Shown here: positions 1 through 7,891 of the stretch, in pieces
Numbering within the stretch: the first letter of the stretch is position 1
Layout: the number at the start of each line of letters is the position of its first letter
Assembly: GCA_910578475.1 (NCBI GenBank)
Contig: CAJTRK010000036.1
Span: forward strand, 1-28,003
Reading direction: 5' to 3'
Source: an uncultured Lachnospiraceae bacterium
GTDB taxonomy: Bacteria > Bacillota > Clostridia > Lachnospirales > Lachnospiraceae
DNA: 28,003 nucleotides
The notes under the pieces: generated by a model
What the model saw: only the letters and a program-made list of their open reading frames with translations
The model's database searches: none
What the model was told of the DNA's origin: nothing
Made by a program: the position numbers and the translations under genes

Positions 1-8
1 CAATTTGA

Positions 9-39
9 GGATTACGGCAAAACACCGTAGTCCTTTTTT
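9..39 (+). terminator. Rho-independent terminator of an upstream gene
   Basis: A 9-bp stem (9-17 paired with 25-33, one G-U pair) with a 7-base loop is followed directly by six T residues (34-39). It would end transcription entering from a gene left of the window. Confidence 0.65.
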
Positions 40-75
40 GGTGTTCATTTATATATAGAAGAAAGGGGTTTAACA

Positions 76-159
76 ATGCAAGTAATAAACGGATTAAAGA
101 TGAAATTATCCAATCAGGAATATTTTACAGACGAACAGAATACTCAGTTCTGCATATAG
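76..159 (+). CDS. 27-aa ORF, possible gene remnant
   Basis: A short ORF starts at an ATG preceded by AAAGGGG seven bases upstream, a plausible ribosome binding site, and stops after 27 codons. The peptide begins MQVINGLKMKL and ends QFCI. I do not recognise it. It sits between a terminator and a broken integrase, so it is more likely the truncated front of a mobile-element gene than a functional peptide. No function is proposed. Confidence 0.25.
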   Translation: MQVINGLKMKLSNQEYFTDEQNTQFCI

Positions 160-188
160 GATAATTTATTTGAAGTGTCATAATTTAA

Positions 189-634
189 AAGAACGGGGTA
201 AGGGAATCTACACGGGCAGGATATAAGACGGTTACAAATATTCTTGAAAAGGAAGAATTTGGAGCAAAAAGAATTGACAAAGTGAAACTGTCAGATGCGA
301 AAGAATGGCTGATTAAATTACAGTATCAGGATGGCAGAAGCTATAGCTTCATTCATACGATAAGAGGGGTACTAAGACCGGCTTTTCAGATGGCAGTGGA
401 TGATGATTTATTGAGAAAGAACCCATTTCAATTTGAGCTGGTATCGGTTATCGTAAATGACAGTGTTACCAGAGATGCAATTACGCATGACGAGAAAAGA
501 AAGTTTTTAGAATTTGTCAAGAATGCAAGCATTTCTGCAAATACTATAACGGTATTTATATCCTGTTTTATACTGGAATGCGTATCTCTGATGCTTACGG
601 TAAAATAAGACTAAAGTTAGAACAAATCCAGTAA
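189..634 (+). pseudogene. int: Degraded Tn916-type tyrosine integrase
   Basis: The reading frame from 189 encodes a segment resembling the core-binding domain of Tn916-family integrases, with motifs such as GYKTVTNIL, AKRIDKVKLSDAKEW, IRGVLRPAFQMAVDDD and RKNPFQFEL. A stop codon lies in frame just upstream (186-188), so the N-terminal arm-binding domain is missing. Near 517-520 the frame shifts: the next residues of the family (KHFCKYYNGIYILFYTG, then MRISD) continue in the other forward frame until a stop at 632-634. Recognisable homology ends after MRISD, so the catalytic domain with the Arg-His-Arg-Tyr residues is gone apart from the first Arg region. The gene is therefore truncated at both ends and frameshifted. 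In intact family members the protein integrates and excises conjugative transposons. It marks a former integration event next to the bile salt hydrolase gene. Confidence 0.85.
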
Positions 635-643
635 ATACAAGCA

Positions 644-673
644 TTTACAGAGGTTTTAGCAATAGGATAAAAA
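644..673 (+). promoter_or_regulatory. Possible promoter of the bile salt hydrolase gene
   Basis: TTTACA (644-649) and TAAAAA (668-673) are separated by 18 bases and lie about 60 bases upstream of the start codon. The -10 match is weak, so this is only a candidate. Confidence 0.25.
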
Positions 674-734
674 TACTATTCGTGTGCCACGGCAAAAAGG
701 AAAGTGGTATCATTAGACAAAAAGGAGAAGCGAT

Positions 735-1727
735 ATGTGTACAGCAGCAACCTATCAGACGAAAGATTTTTATTTTGGACGCACACTGGATAATGATTTT
801 TCTTATGGCGATGAAGTGGTAGTTACGCCCCGGAACTATCCGTTTCGTTTTCGGGAAAAAGATACAATGGACAGTCATTTTGCGCTCATCGGCATGTCTT
901 ATGTGGAGGAAAACTATCCCCTGTATTATGACGCCGTAAACGAAAAAGGACTGGGAATGGCCGGATTGAATTTTGTGGGGAATGCTTTTTACGGGGAAAG
1001 TCAGAAAGGGAAAGATAATATCGCACAGTTTGAATTGATACCCTGGATTTTAGGCCGGTGCGCCAGTGTCAGAGAAGCGCGTTCTCTGCTCGAAAAAGTC
1101 AATATCGTGAAGACGCCTTTTCATGAAGGGTTTCCGCCGGCACAGCTTCATTATATCATAGCCGATAAGAAGGAAAGCATCACCGTGGAGCCGATGAAAG
1201 GAGGAATCCGGATTTATGATAATCCGGTGGGGGTTCTGACCAATAATCCGCCTTTTGACATGCAGATGATGATGCTGAACAATTACATGAATTTATCCGC
1301 CAGGCCGCCGGAAAACAGGTTTGCGAAAGGTATTTGTCTGGAAGCGTATTGCAAGGGAATGGGGGCAATGGGGCTTCCGGGGGATTTGTCCTCGCAGTCG
1401 AGATTTGTCAGGGCGGCTTTTGTGAAAATGAATGCTGTCTCCAGGGACGGGGAAAAGGAAAGCGTCAGTCAGTTTTTTCATATTTTGAATGCCGTAGACC
1501 AGCAGCGGGGAAGCTGTGAGCTGGAAAACGGTGGATATGAAATTACCATTTATACCTCGTGCTGTAATGCCGATAAAGGAATCTATTATTACACTTCTTA
1601 TGATAATCATCAGATTACGGCGGTCGATATGTATAAAGAAAATCTGGAGGGCAGAGAACTGATAAGATATCCGCGCATCAAAGAGGAACAAATTCATCTG
1701 CAGAATGAAGCTGCTCCTCCGGTATGA
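735..1727 (+). CDS. bsh: Choloylglycine hydrolase / bile salt hydrolase family protein
   Basis: This 330-aa protein belongs to the Ntn-hydrolase family that cleaves the amide bond of glycine- or taurine-conjugated bile acids; penicillin V acylases share the fold. It starts MCTAATY, so removal of Met exposes the nucleophile Cys2. Other family residues are visible: Arg16 and Asp19 (FGRTLD), Asn79 (GLNF), Asn170-Asn171 (LTNNP) and Arg226 in the strongly conserved GLPGDLSSQSRFVRAAF block. Length is normal for the family. There is no signal peptide, so it is expected in the cytoplasm. An AGGAG site seven bases before the ATG supports the start, which is also the only one compatible with Cys2 chemistry. 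It is monocistronic, downstream of an integrase remnant and convergent with an AraC regulator. Bile salt versus penicillin V preference cannot be settled from sequence alone; the gut-type context favours bile salts. Confidence 0.9.
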   Translation: MCTAATYQTKDFYFGRTLDNDFSYGDEVVVTPRNYPFRFREKDTMDSHFALIGMSYVEENYPLYYDAVNEKGLGMAGLNFVGNAFYGESQKGKDNIAQFELIPWILGRCASVREARSLLEKVNIVKTPFHEGFPPAQLHYIIADKKESITVEPMKGGIRIYDNPVGVLTNNPPFDMQMMMLNNYMNLSARPPENRFAKGICLEAYCKGMGAMGLPGDLSSQSRFVRAAFVKMNAVSRDGEKESVSQFFHILNAVDQQRGSCELENGGYEITIYTSCCNADKGIYYYTSYDNHQITAVDMYKENLEGRELIRYPRIKEEQIHLQNEAAPPV

Positions 1728-1775
1728 GAACTATCGAAAAGATGCGGGATATCAAAAGGCACAAGCCGTATCATA

Positions 1776-2756
1776 TTATTCTATGGCAGATGATTTTCGC
1801 ACCGGCCTGATATATTTCCAAAACCGCGCAGGGTCATGATAGAAGTAAAAGACTCTGCCGGGCGCGGTGTCGAGACAATAACCGGAAGTGGTATAATCAT
1901 ATGCTTTCATGGCCGCTTCGATTTTTTCTTCCACACTTTGATTTTCCTTTTCGTAATCAAAAGGGCCGTGTTCGAAGACGATATATTCTCCTTCGGGGAT
2001 ATCTGCCATAAGCATCTGGTGAGGAATTTCACCGTCATAATTGTGCGGAAGGCGTACGCCGTAGCACTCCGCAAGAGGGATTCCCCAACTGCAGATTCTG
2101 CCGGCAGGTTCATTGATAAAGGCCATAATCTGGCCGCTCCCGCTGTTCGCATCGCTGCCGCCCCAATCGTCAAGTTTTCCCTTAATACTGTCCAGCAGAC
2201 CGCAGATGGTTTCGCAGTCCTGTCCGGGGATGAGGCTTTGCTTCTGCCAAAAGTCCCAGTAACCGATACTTTCCAGATTTTTGACATGCAGAAATTTGTG
2301 TGCCGGTATCGTTACGAAATAAGTTTTAATTTCCTGTTGAGAATCTTTCATTCTGTTTGCGCCTTCTTCTGATAAGTAACAGTCAAACGGTTTTATAATC
2401 GTGCGGAGCGCCACGGGCCTCGGACGCCTGCGATACTCACTGGGGGTAATGCCATAGGCTTCTTTAAAGGAACGGGTGAAAGCCTCGTGTGAAGAAAAGC
2501 CGTACCGCAAGGCAATATCCAGTATTCCGTTTTCGGTATCCCGAAGCTCTTTCAGCGCAAAAGCCAGTTTCCGGTATCGCAGATAATCCCGGAATTGCAT
2601 TCCCGAAATCTCTTTGAACTTTTTGGATAGATAGTACTCGGAATAGGCCGACTGCTTTGAAAGAGAACTTAAAGATAACGATTCATTATCATTTTTTTTA
2701 AGATACAGGTCAATTTGCTCAATCATGTTCTGTATCTGTCGCTGCCATTCATACAT
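1776..2756 (-). CDS. AraC-family regulator with GyrI-like effector-binding domain
   Basis: This 326-aa protein carries two helix-turn-helix motifs of the AraC/XylS type at the N-terminus (about residues 15-110, including DIALRYGFSSHEAFTRSFKEAYGITPSEYRR). A C-terminal domain of about 170 residues follows, with the layout of the GyrI-like/SOUL small-molecule-binding superfamily (YFVTIPAHKFLHV, GEYIVFEHGPF, YYHDPARF-like ending). Such proteins act as transcription activators that respond to a hydrophobic or cationic ligand. I chose the ATG at 2756 because GGGGGA lies nine bases upstream; an in-frame TTG at 2777 is possible but poorer. The gene is convergent with the bile salt hydrolase and divergent from the amino acid importer, so either could be a target; that link is inference from position only. 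Confidence 0.85.
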   Translation of the reverse strand: MYEWQRQIQNMIEQIDLYLKKNDNESLSLSSLSKQSAYSEYYLSKKFKEISGMQFRDYLRYRKLAFALKELRDTENGILDIALRYGFSSHEAFTRSFKEAYGITPSEYRRRPRPVALRTIIKPFDCYLSEEGANRMKDSQQEIKTYFVTIPAHKFLHVKNLESIGYWDFWQKQSLIPGQDCETICGLLDSIKGKLDDWGGSDANSGSGQIMAFINEPAGRICSWGIPLAECYGVRLPHNYDGEIPHQMLMADIPEGEYIVFEHGPFDYEKENQSVEEKIEAAMKAYDYTTSGYCLDTAPGRVFYFYHDPARFWKYIRPVRKSSAIE

Positions 2757-2790
2757 CGGCCTGTTCCCCCGTTTCAACTGTCCTGTACTT

Positions 2791-2796
2791 ATTATA
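2791..2796 (-). promoter_or_regulatory. -10 element of the AraC-family gene
   Basis: A perfect TATAAT on the minus strand lies 35 bases upstream of the ATG. No good -35 is seen at 16-18 bases; a TTGACA (2829-2834) is present but 32 bases away, so activation or an offset promoter is possible. Confidence 0.45.
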
Positions 2797-2956
2797 CAGA
2801 ATCGGGAAGGATTTTACTTGATTTTATTTGTCAATTGGCAGTTTTTGATTTTTTATGGATGATTACATGGCCAAATCCCGAAAAGCGGTATGCAGGACCG
2901 CATACATAAATATGCACATATCTGCCGGATATTTCTGAATTTACTTATAATTATGC

Positions 2957-2993
2957 TTTTCAACCCGCATTCTTTGTGCTATAATGCGGGTTG
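2957..2993 (+). promoter_or_regulatory. Promoter and overlapping palindromic operator of the amino acid importer operon
   Basis: An extended -10, TGCTATAAT (2977-2985), lies 54 bases before the first start codon; TTTTCA (2957-2962) is a weak -35 at 17 bases. A perfect 10-bp inverted repeat, CAACCCGCAT (2961-2970) and ATGCGGGTTG (2984-2993), with a 13-base spacer encloses the -10. A repressor bound here would block RNA polymerase. The spacing is unlike a terminator and there is no T tract. Confidence 0.65.
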
Positions 2994-3039
2994 GATTATG
3001 TAAGTGGGATTGTATCAGGCGAGGAAAGGACGAAAACAA

Positions 3040-3738
3040 ATGACAGGAATGCAACAATGGTTTGCCGAGTTCGGTGACTTGTTCGAAAAATGTTTTATCA
3101 GAGAAGACCGTTACAAACTGCTGCTCAGCGGTATCGGCGTTACGATTAAAGTTTCATTGCTGGCAGTTATTATCGGAATTATGATTGGTATGCTGATTGC
3201 GTTATGCAACCTTTCCAAAAACAAATTTCTCAGGGCAGTCGGCGGTGTTTATACCGATGTGATACGCGGAACGCCTTCCGTAACACAGCTGTTGATTATT
3301 TATTTTGTCATTTTTGCTTCTGTTGATTTGGCGAAGTGGGTGATTGCGGCAATCGCATTCGGCATCAATTCCGGAGCCTATGTATCCGAAATCATCCGGG
3401 GAGGCATTCTTTCGGTAGACCGTGGACAGACTGAGGCGGGAAGGTCGCTCGGCCTGAACGCGTTCCAGACGATGACGAGAATCGTGATTCCGCAGGCGGT
3501 AAAGAATATTTTTCCGGCGCTGTGCAACGAGTTCATCGTGCTGATTAAAGAAACCGCCATTGTCGGTTATGTGGGCCTGATGGATATCCAGAAAGCGGGC
3601 GATTTTATCAAAAGCGCAACTTTTGAAGCATTCATGCCGTTAGTCGGAACCGCTGTCATTTATTATGTGCTGATTAAGATTCTGACGCTGTCGCTGCGGC
3701 AGGTCGAGAACCATCTGAGAAAGTCCGATGTCAGATAG
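3040..3738 (+). CDS. Polar amino acid ABC transporter permease
   Basis: This 232-aa integral membrane protein of the HisM/GlnP/ArtQ type forms the translocation channel of an amino acid importer. It has about five hydrophobic segments (from LLSGIGVTIKVSLLAVIIG near residue 30 to the C-terminal VIYYVLIKILTLSL) and the cytoplasmic EAA loop, EAGRSLGLNAFQTMTRIVIP, that docks on the ATPase. TDVIRGTP is the typical family motif near residue 76. The ATG at 3040 is preceded by AAAGGA nine bases upstream; an upstream in-frame GTG (3004) has no better site and would add 12 residues that do not belong to the family. It is first in a three-gene operon with the ATPase (15-base gap) and the binding lipoprotein, expressed from the palindrome-flanked promoter just upstream. 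Confidence 0.93.
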   Translation: MTGMQQWFAEFGDLFEKCFIREDRYKLLLSGIGVTIKVSLLAVIIGIMIGMLIALCNLSKNKFLRAVGGVYTDVIRGTPSVTQLLIIYFVIFASVDLAKWVIAAIAFGINSGAYVSEIIRGGILSVDRGQTEAGRSLGLNAFQTMTRIVIPQAVKNIFPALCNEFIVLIKETAIVGYVGLMDIQKAGDFIKSATFEAFMPLVGTAVIYYVLIKILTLSLRQVENHLRKSDVR

Positions 3739-3753
3739 AAGGGAGAACGCCTT

Positions 3754-4476
3754 ATGATAAAAGTAAAGAATTTACATAAAAAATTCGATGACCTGATGGT
3801 ATTGGACGGTATAGACGAGCATATTTCTCAGGGCGAAGTGGTGGTTATTATCGGACCTTCCGGTTCGGGAAAGAGCACCTTTCTGCGCTGCCTGAATTTG
3901 CTGGAGGACGTGACGGAAGGTGAGATTTATGTGGACGATGAGCTGATTAATACGCCGAAAGTTAATATCAATGTGGTAAGGCAGAAGATGGGCATGGTTT
4001 TTCAGCAGTTCAATCTGTTTCCGCATTTGACAATTATGGATAATATTACACTGGCGCCGGTTCTGTTAAAAAAGATGACGAAGGAAGAGGCGGTCAGAAA
4101 AGGCCAGGAGCTTTTGGAGCGCGTCAATCTGGCGGAAAAAGCGGATGCCTATCCGGCGCAGCTTTCCGGCGGGCAGAAGCAGCGTGTGGCGATTGCCAGA
4201 GCGCTCGCCATGAATCCGGAAATTATGCTCTTTGACGAACCGACATCGGCGCTTGACCCGGAAATGGTAGGAGAGGTGCTGGATGTTATGAAGGATTTGG
4301 CCAAATCCGGCATGACGATGGTAATCGTTACCCATGAGATGGGGTTTGCCAGAGAGGTGGCGACCAGAGTGCTTTTTATTGACCAGGGTGTTATCATGGA
4401 GAGCGGCACACCGGAAGAAGTATTTAACCATCCGAAGAATGAACGGGCGAAGTTGTTTTTGAGCAAGGTTCTCTAA
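3754..4476 (+). CDS. Polar amino acid ABC transporter ATP-binding protein
   Basis: This 240-aa cytoplasmic ATPase of the GlnQ/ArtP/HisP type powers amino acid uptake. Visible motifs are Walker A GPSGSGKS (34-41), Q-loop FQQFNLFPH (83-91), signature LSGGQ (137-141), Walker B IMLFDE (157-162), D-loop SALDP and the switch His194 in VTHEMGFA. All catalytic residues are present and length is typical. The start is supported by GGGAG about eight bases upstream. It follows the permease closely and precedes the substrate-binding lipoprotein after a 192-base gap. The exact substrate cannot be read from this subunit. Confidence 0.95.
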   Translation: MIKVKNLHKKFDDLMVLDGIDEHISQGEVVVIIGPSGSGKSTFLRCLNLLEDVTEGEIYVDDELINTPKVNINVVRQKMGMVFQQFNLFPHLTIMDNITLAPVLLKKMTKEEAVRKGQELLERVNLAEKADAYPAQLSGGQKQRVAIARALAMNPEIMLFDEPTSALDPEMVGEVLDVMKDLAKSGMTMVIVTHEMGFAREVATRVLFIDQGVIMESGTPEEVFNHPKNERAKLFLSKVL

Positions 4477-4620
4477 AAGCAGGCATAGGGATGTCAGGTG
4501 GTATTCCGTTTTTATCGGGGGAGGGAAATGGGTCTTTTGGTAAAACGGTTTTAATATACACAAATATAGAAAGGTATTTTCAGCGCGCAGACAGGCGGCT
4601 GAGAAGAAAGGGAGGATACT

Positions 4621-4640
4621 GTGAAAAATAAATTTTTCAC
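4621..4640 (+). promoter_or_regulatory. Intercistronic hairpin before the binding-protein gene
   Basis: A perfect inverted repeat GTGAAAAAT / ATTTTTCAC with a 2-base centre lies 28 bases upstream of the lipoprotein start. The 192-base gap 4477-4668 contains no gene. Such hairpins often mark RNA processing sites that let the binding protein be made in excess over the membrane subunits; this role is inferred. A T tract after the stem is missing, so it is not a terminator. Confidence 0.4.
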
Positions 4641-4668
4641 GGGCTGAGAGAAAGGAAAGGAGAGTATT

Positions 4669-5535
4669 ATGAAAAAAGGAACAAAGGCAGCGGCTCTTGT
4701 ACTCGCAATGACGATGGCAATGTCTTTTCTGACGGCATGCGGAGGAGATGCGGACAAGGAGGCCAAAACAGCAAGCACAGAAGCGACGGCAGATACTGCA
4801 GGAACAGAAACCGCGGATGAAGGCCAGACCGGGACTGTTGCGACGAAAACGGAAGGTGTCCTGACATTCGGTACGAATGCGGAATTTCCGCCTTTTGAGT
4901 TTGTATCCGGCAGCGGTGTCATCGACCAGTATGACGGCATCGATATAGCCATCGCAAAGCAGATTGCGGAAGAGAACGGTATGACGGCGGCAATTGAAAA
5001 TATGGAGTTTGCTTCTCTGTTAATCGCGTTGGAGAACGGACAGATTGACGCGGCTATCGCGGGCATGACCGTCATGGAAGACCGTAAGGAATCGGCAGAT
5101 TTTACCATTCCTTATTATACCGCGACACAGGTCATGATTGTAAAGGAAGATTCCGACATCGCGGCGGCAGCGGATATGGCCGATAAGAAAATTTGTGTGG
5201 TAGAGGGTTATACCGGTGAAGTATGCGTAAACGAAATGGGTTATCCTTACGAGGCGTTTAAGAAAGGCACAGAGGCGGTTATGGAACTGGTAAACGGCAA
5301 GTGTGATGTGGTCGTAATCGATTCCGCTACGGCGCAGAAATATGTCAATGACAATGAAGGACTTAAGATTGTGGAAGACGCTTCCGCTTTTGAGTCCGAA
5401 GAATATGCTATCGCGGTAAAGAAAGGCAATACAGAGCTGCTTGATATGCTGAACAGCGCAATCGAAGCAAAGCTTGCGGACGGTACGATTTCTGAACTCG
5501 GCGCGAAGTATACGGAAGAGATTACGGCGGAATAG
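4669..5535 (+). CDS. Amino acid ABC transporter substrate-binding lipoprotein
   Basis: This 288-aa protein is the extracellular receptor of the importer. It has a type II signal peptide with lipobox LTAC, so Cys24 would be lipidated and anchored in the membrane. A low-complexity Ala/Thr/Glu linker (about 28-58) follows, then a two-lobed family 3 solute-binding domain (from LTFGTNAEFPPFEF to the end) with the typical GQIDAAIAGMTVMEDRKESADFT region. The start has GGAGAG about five bases upstream. It is last in the operon after the ATPase and is followed by a strong terminator. Glutamine, cystine, histidine or arginine are all possible ligands; the sequence alone does not choose between them. 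Confidence 0.93.
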   Translation: MKKGTKAAALVLAMTMAMSFLTACGGDADKEAKTASTEATADTAGTETADEGQTGTVATKTEGVLTFGTNAEFPPFEFVSGSGVIDQYDGIDIAIAKQIAEENGMTAAIENMEFASLLIALENGQIDAAIAGMTVMEDRKESADFTIPYYTATQVMIVKEDSDIAAAADMADKKICVVEGYTGEVCVNEMGYPYEAFKKGTEAVMELVNGKCDVVVIDSATAQKYVNDNEGLKIVEDASAFESEEYAIAVKKGNTELLDMLNSAIEAKLADGTISELGAKYTEEITAE

Positions 5536-5574
5536 ACGCCGCGGCAGATTGTTAAATGATTTGTCTGATTTACA

Positions 5575-5614
5575 TTGGGGTGTTGGGCTTTATCCAGCGC
5601 CCCAAAATATTTTT
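5575..5614 (+). terminator. Strong Rho-independent terminator of the importer operon
   Basis: A 13-bp stem (5575-5587 with 5593-5605, including G-U pairs) closes a 5-base loop and is followed within a few bases by five T residues (5610-5614). It lies 40 bases after the lipoprotein stop codon. Confidence 0.85.
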
Positions 5615-5638
5615 ATCAAAAAGCGGAATACTAAAAAA

Positions 5639-5752
5639 GTGTGAAGGAAATTACTAAGCTCGAAAATGCCTCGCAAAGTGATTTCACGCTCTGCAAGCAG
5701 AGTTTCTTCACAAGTGTCTTCACACGGCAGAATGTCCATGCGGCCATTCTGC
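5639..5752. repeat. Hairpin cluster in the gap before the 90-aa gene
   Basis: An outer 8-bp inverted repeat GTGTGAAG (5639-5646) / CTTCACAC (5718-5725) encloses a small hairpin CTCTGC/GCAGAG (5689-5702). A second hairpin GCAGAATG (5727-5734) / CATTCTGC (5745-5752) follows and ends in GCATGA. No reading frame with a plausible start covers it. It would form the leader of the downstream 90-aa gene. It resembles other palindromic gaps in this window and may be a degenerate repeat element. Confidence 0.5.
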
Positions 5753-5781
5753 ATGAATGAAAGACAGAGGAGGGGAAGCAG

Positions 5782-6054
5782 TTGGAAAGTATTCTGTGTA
5801 TTGATATTCCGGTGCAGATGATTTCATGCACCGACACAAACGGAAAAATTACGCCGATGCGTTTTCGTTTTCGTGACCGGAACGGCGAGATGGTTACGAT
5901 TCATATAGAAAAAATTGTCTTAACCGACCAGGAGAGAAGCTCTCTTGGCGCCAATTTTGTCTGTACTGCGTCCCTGTACGGCACGCAGAAAACCTTTCAT
6001 CTGCGTTATAATTATTATGCTCATGAATGGCGCATGTCAGGCATCCGTGAATAA
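5782..6054 (+). CDS. Conserved-looking 90-aa protein of unknown function
   Basis: The protein starts with TTG, chosen because a very strong AGAGGAGGGG site lies just upstream. It is predicted soluble, with no signal peptide or membrane segment. The sequence alternates beta-type stretches (VQMISCTD, PMRFRFRDRNGEMVTIHIEKIVL, FVCTASLYGTQKTFHLRYNYYAHEW) and ends GIRE, suggesting a small all-beta or SH3-like fold; that is a guess. It is convergent with, and overlaps by 18 bases, the 3' end of the YolD-like gene, so their messages are antisense at the ends. I cannot assign a role; proximity suggests a link to the polymerase module. Confidence 0.65.
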   Translation: MESILCIDIPVQMISCTDTNGKITPMRFRFRDRNGEMVTIHIEKIVLTDQERSSLGANFVCTASLYGTQKTFHLRYNYYAHEWRMSGIRE

Positions 6055-6297
6055 CCCGGTCTGCCTGTGTTCCGCTTCTTCTTCGGTCAGCCGGGCGGTC
6101 TCTTCAATGACCGCCCCGTATCCTGTCAGCGCGGCAAAAGGAGAAAACTGCGCTGCCCGGTCCAGCGCGGACATCTGCGGGTGTTTTGTGGATATGTGAT
6201 GCGGCAGGCTGATGATATCATCATATAAGCCGTTATCTGTCTGCGGTGAATTTCCGGTCTCTTCCGCCCGGGATGCGTTCTTTCTGGCAGTTTCCAT
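6037..6297 (-). CDS. YolD-like protein
   Basis: This 86-aa protein carries the motif typical of YolD-like proteins in Clostridia: MSALDRAAQFSPFAALTGYG followed by EETARLTEEE (about residues 43-76). YolD-like genes are commonly paired with UvrX/UmuC-type polymerases in Firmicutes, for example on the SPbeta prophage of Bacillus, and are thought to modulate the polymerase. Here the start codon overlaps the polymerase stop by one base (TAATG), so translation is coupled. The first 40 residues are variable and polar. The 3' end overlaps the convergent 90-aa gene. Confidence 0.8.
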   Translation of the reverse strand: METARKNASRAEETGNSPQTDNGLYDDIISLPHHISTKHPQMSALDRAAQFSPFAALTGYGAVIEETARLTEEEAEHRQTGLFTDA

Positions 6298-7832
6298 TAC
6301 GCTTTATGTCCTCCAATCTGGTGATTCCGTTCGATGGCAGTCGCGCCTTCTTCCAGATTCATGCCTTTTAAAATCGCGTTTTTCCCATATTTCTTTTTGA
6401 CGGATAAAATGGCTTCCTGAAGGGCGCGTTCTTTTTTCAGGGCCGCCTCCGTTTCCTGCTGTTGTTTTTCCAACGCTTCATAGTCTGTAAATAAATTCAA
6501 CTGGGTGTAAGAAGTTTGTTCGCGGTCATGCGCCGTGGCTTCATCGACCAGATGATTAGCTGATATATAGATTCTGCGCACCAGCAGATTTTTGTCCACA
6601 ATACGGTCATAGAGCGCCATGACTGCGTCCAGAATCAACTTCGTTGAGGAAGTCTGTCTGCCCAGATTGGCAGTTCCGTGGGCGTGTTTCGGAACTTTAC
6701 GTCCATAGTGGTCTGTCGTGACTTCCCCCTTGTATTTTCTGATGATTTCCGGCCGGGTCAGATTTTCGATATCATATCCGATGGTAAGCGTCAACTGGTC
6801 CGTGACAAGCCGCTTTTCTACCAGGTCCAGTACGAGCATGTCGGTCATTTCTTTTACGACAAGCCCGGCTTTCTGATAATCATAAGGGCCTTGAAGCACC
6901 TGTCCCGAACTCAGGCAGTTTGTTTCCGGTTTATATTGTTTTATCAGGTCAATGGTCACCGGCTCCCATCCCCAGGCATGGTCTATCAGCAGTTCCGCGT
7001 TTATGCCGAACAGTTTATAGAGCAGTTCTTCGTTGTAATAGCTTTGACCGTCTCCGACAGAGCATCTTGCGACATCGCCCATCGTGAACATACCATGTTC
7101 GGCCAGTTTTTTGGCATAACCATGACCGACCCGCCAGAAGTCGGTAATCGGCCGGTGGTTCCACAGAAGACGGCGGTAACTCATCTCATCAAGTTCCGCA
7201 ATACGGATGCCGTTTTTATCCGGCGGGGCATGTTTGGCCATAATATCCATGGCGACCTTGCACAGATACAGATTTGTGCCAAGACCCGCCGCGGCCGGGA
7301 TGCCGGTCTGGGAAAAAACGTCCTGTATGATTTGGCCGGCCAGTTCTCTTGCGGACAGAGAATAGGTATCAAGGTATGCGGTTACGTCCATAAAGACTTC
7401 ATCAATAGAGTAAACATGAATATCTTCCGGAGCAATGTATTTCAGGTAAATTTTATATATTTTGGCGCTGTATTCCATATAATGCGTCATACGGGGCGTG
7501 GCGATGATATAGGAGAGGGAAAACTCCGGGTGTTCCGCTAACTCTTTGGAGAAACAGGACTCCCCCTGAAAAGCATGAACCGGAGACTGTCGTTTTCGCT
7601 GATAATTGACTTCTTTGACTTTTTCAATGACTTCAAACAGCCTTGCCCGTCCCGGTATGCCGAGGGCTTTCAAAGAAGGAGACACCGCCAGACAGATTGT
7701 TTTTTCCGTTCGTGAGGAATCTGCGACAACTAAGTTTGTGTCCATCGGGTCGAGCTGTCTTTCGACACATTCGACGGAAGCGTAAAAAGATTTCAGGTCG
7801 ATAGCAATATAAGTGCGATGAATGTCTGCCAT
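6297..7832 (-). CDS. Y-family DNA polymerase, UvrX/UmuC-like
   Basis: This 511-aa translesion polymerase copies damaged DNA with low fidelity. Catalytic metal ligands are visible: Asp12 in YIAIDLKSFYASVE and Asp144-Glu145 in YSIDEVFMDVT. The steric-gate region FYASVE is intact, and the C-terminus KKYGKNAILKGMNLEEGAT...NHQIGGHKA is characteristic of the Firmicutes UvrX/YqjW group rather than of DinB. The start ATG has AAAGGA about 12 bases upstream, a slightly long spacing. The YolD-like gene follows with a one-base overlap. Promoter elements lie in the 96-base gap from the giant gene. Members of this group are often found on prophages and conjugative elements, and are usually damage induced; I found no convincing LexA box here. 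Confidence 0.92.
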   Translation of the reverse strand: MADIHRTYIAIDLKSFYASVECVERQLDPMDTNLVVADSSRTEKTICLAVSPSLKALGIPGRARLFEVIEKVKEVNYQRKRQSPVHAFQGESCFSKELAEHPEFSLSYIIATPRMTHYMEYSAKIYKIYLKYIAPEDIHVYSIDEVFMDVTAYLDTYSLSARELAGQIIQDVFSQTGIPAAAGLGTNLYLCKVAMDIMAKHAPPDKNGIRIAELDEMSYRRLLWNHRPITDFWRVGHGYAKKLAEHGMFTMGDVARCSVGDGQSYYNEELLYKLFGINAELLIDHAWGWEPVTIDLIKQYKPETNCLSSGQVLQGPYDYQKAGLVVKEMTDMLVLDLVEKRLVTDQLTLTIGYDIENLTRPEIIRKYKGEVTTDHYGRKVPKHAHGTANLGRQTSSTKLILDAVMALYDRIVDKNLLVRRIYISANHLVDEATAHDREQTSYTQLNLFTDYEALEKQQQETEAALKKERALQEAILSVKKKYGKNAILKGMNLEEGATAIERNHQIGGHKA

Positions 7833-7891
7833 GTTTCGAACGTGTCCTTTCCAGGGTCTGCAGAGTTGTGTTTATGTTTTAGCATTGCCTG

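Noticed and set aside
4636..4655. CTGAGAG resembling the TPP riboswitch motif before the lipoprotein gene
   Set aside because: No other conserved TPP segments are present and the RBS follows at once.
6678..7541. 287-aa plus-strand ORF inside the polymerase gene
   Set aside because: Antisense shadow of a clearly recognised Y-family polymerase; no RBS or family features.
7834..7856. Possible LexA/DinR box (GAACGTGTCC) before the polymerase start
   Set aside because: It does not fit GAAC-N4-GTTC; the half-sites are incomplete and wrongly spaced.
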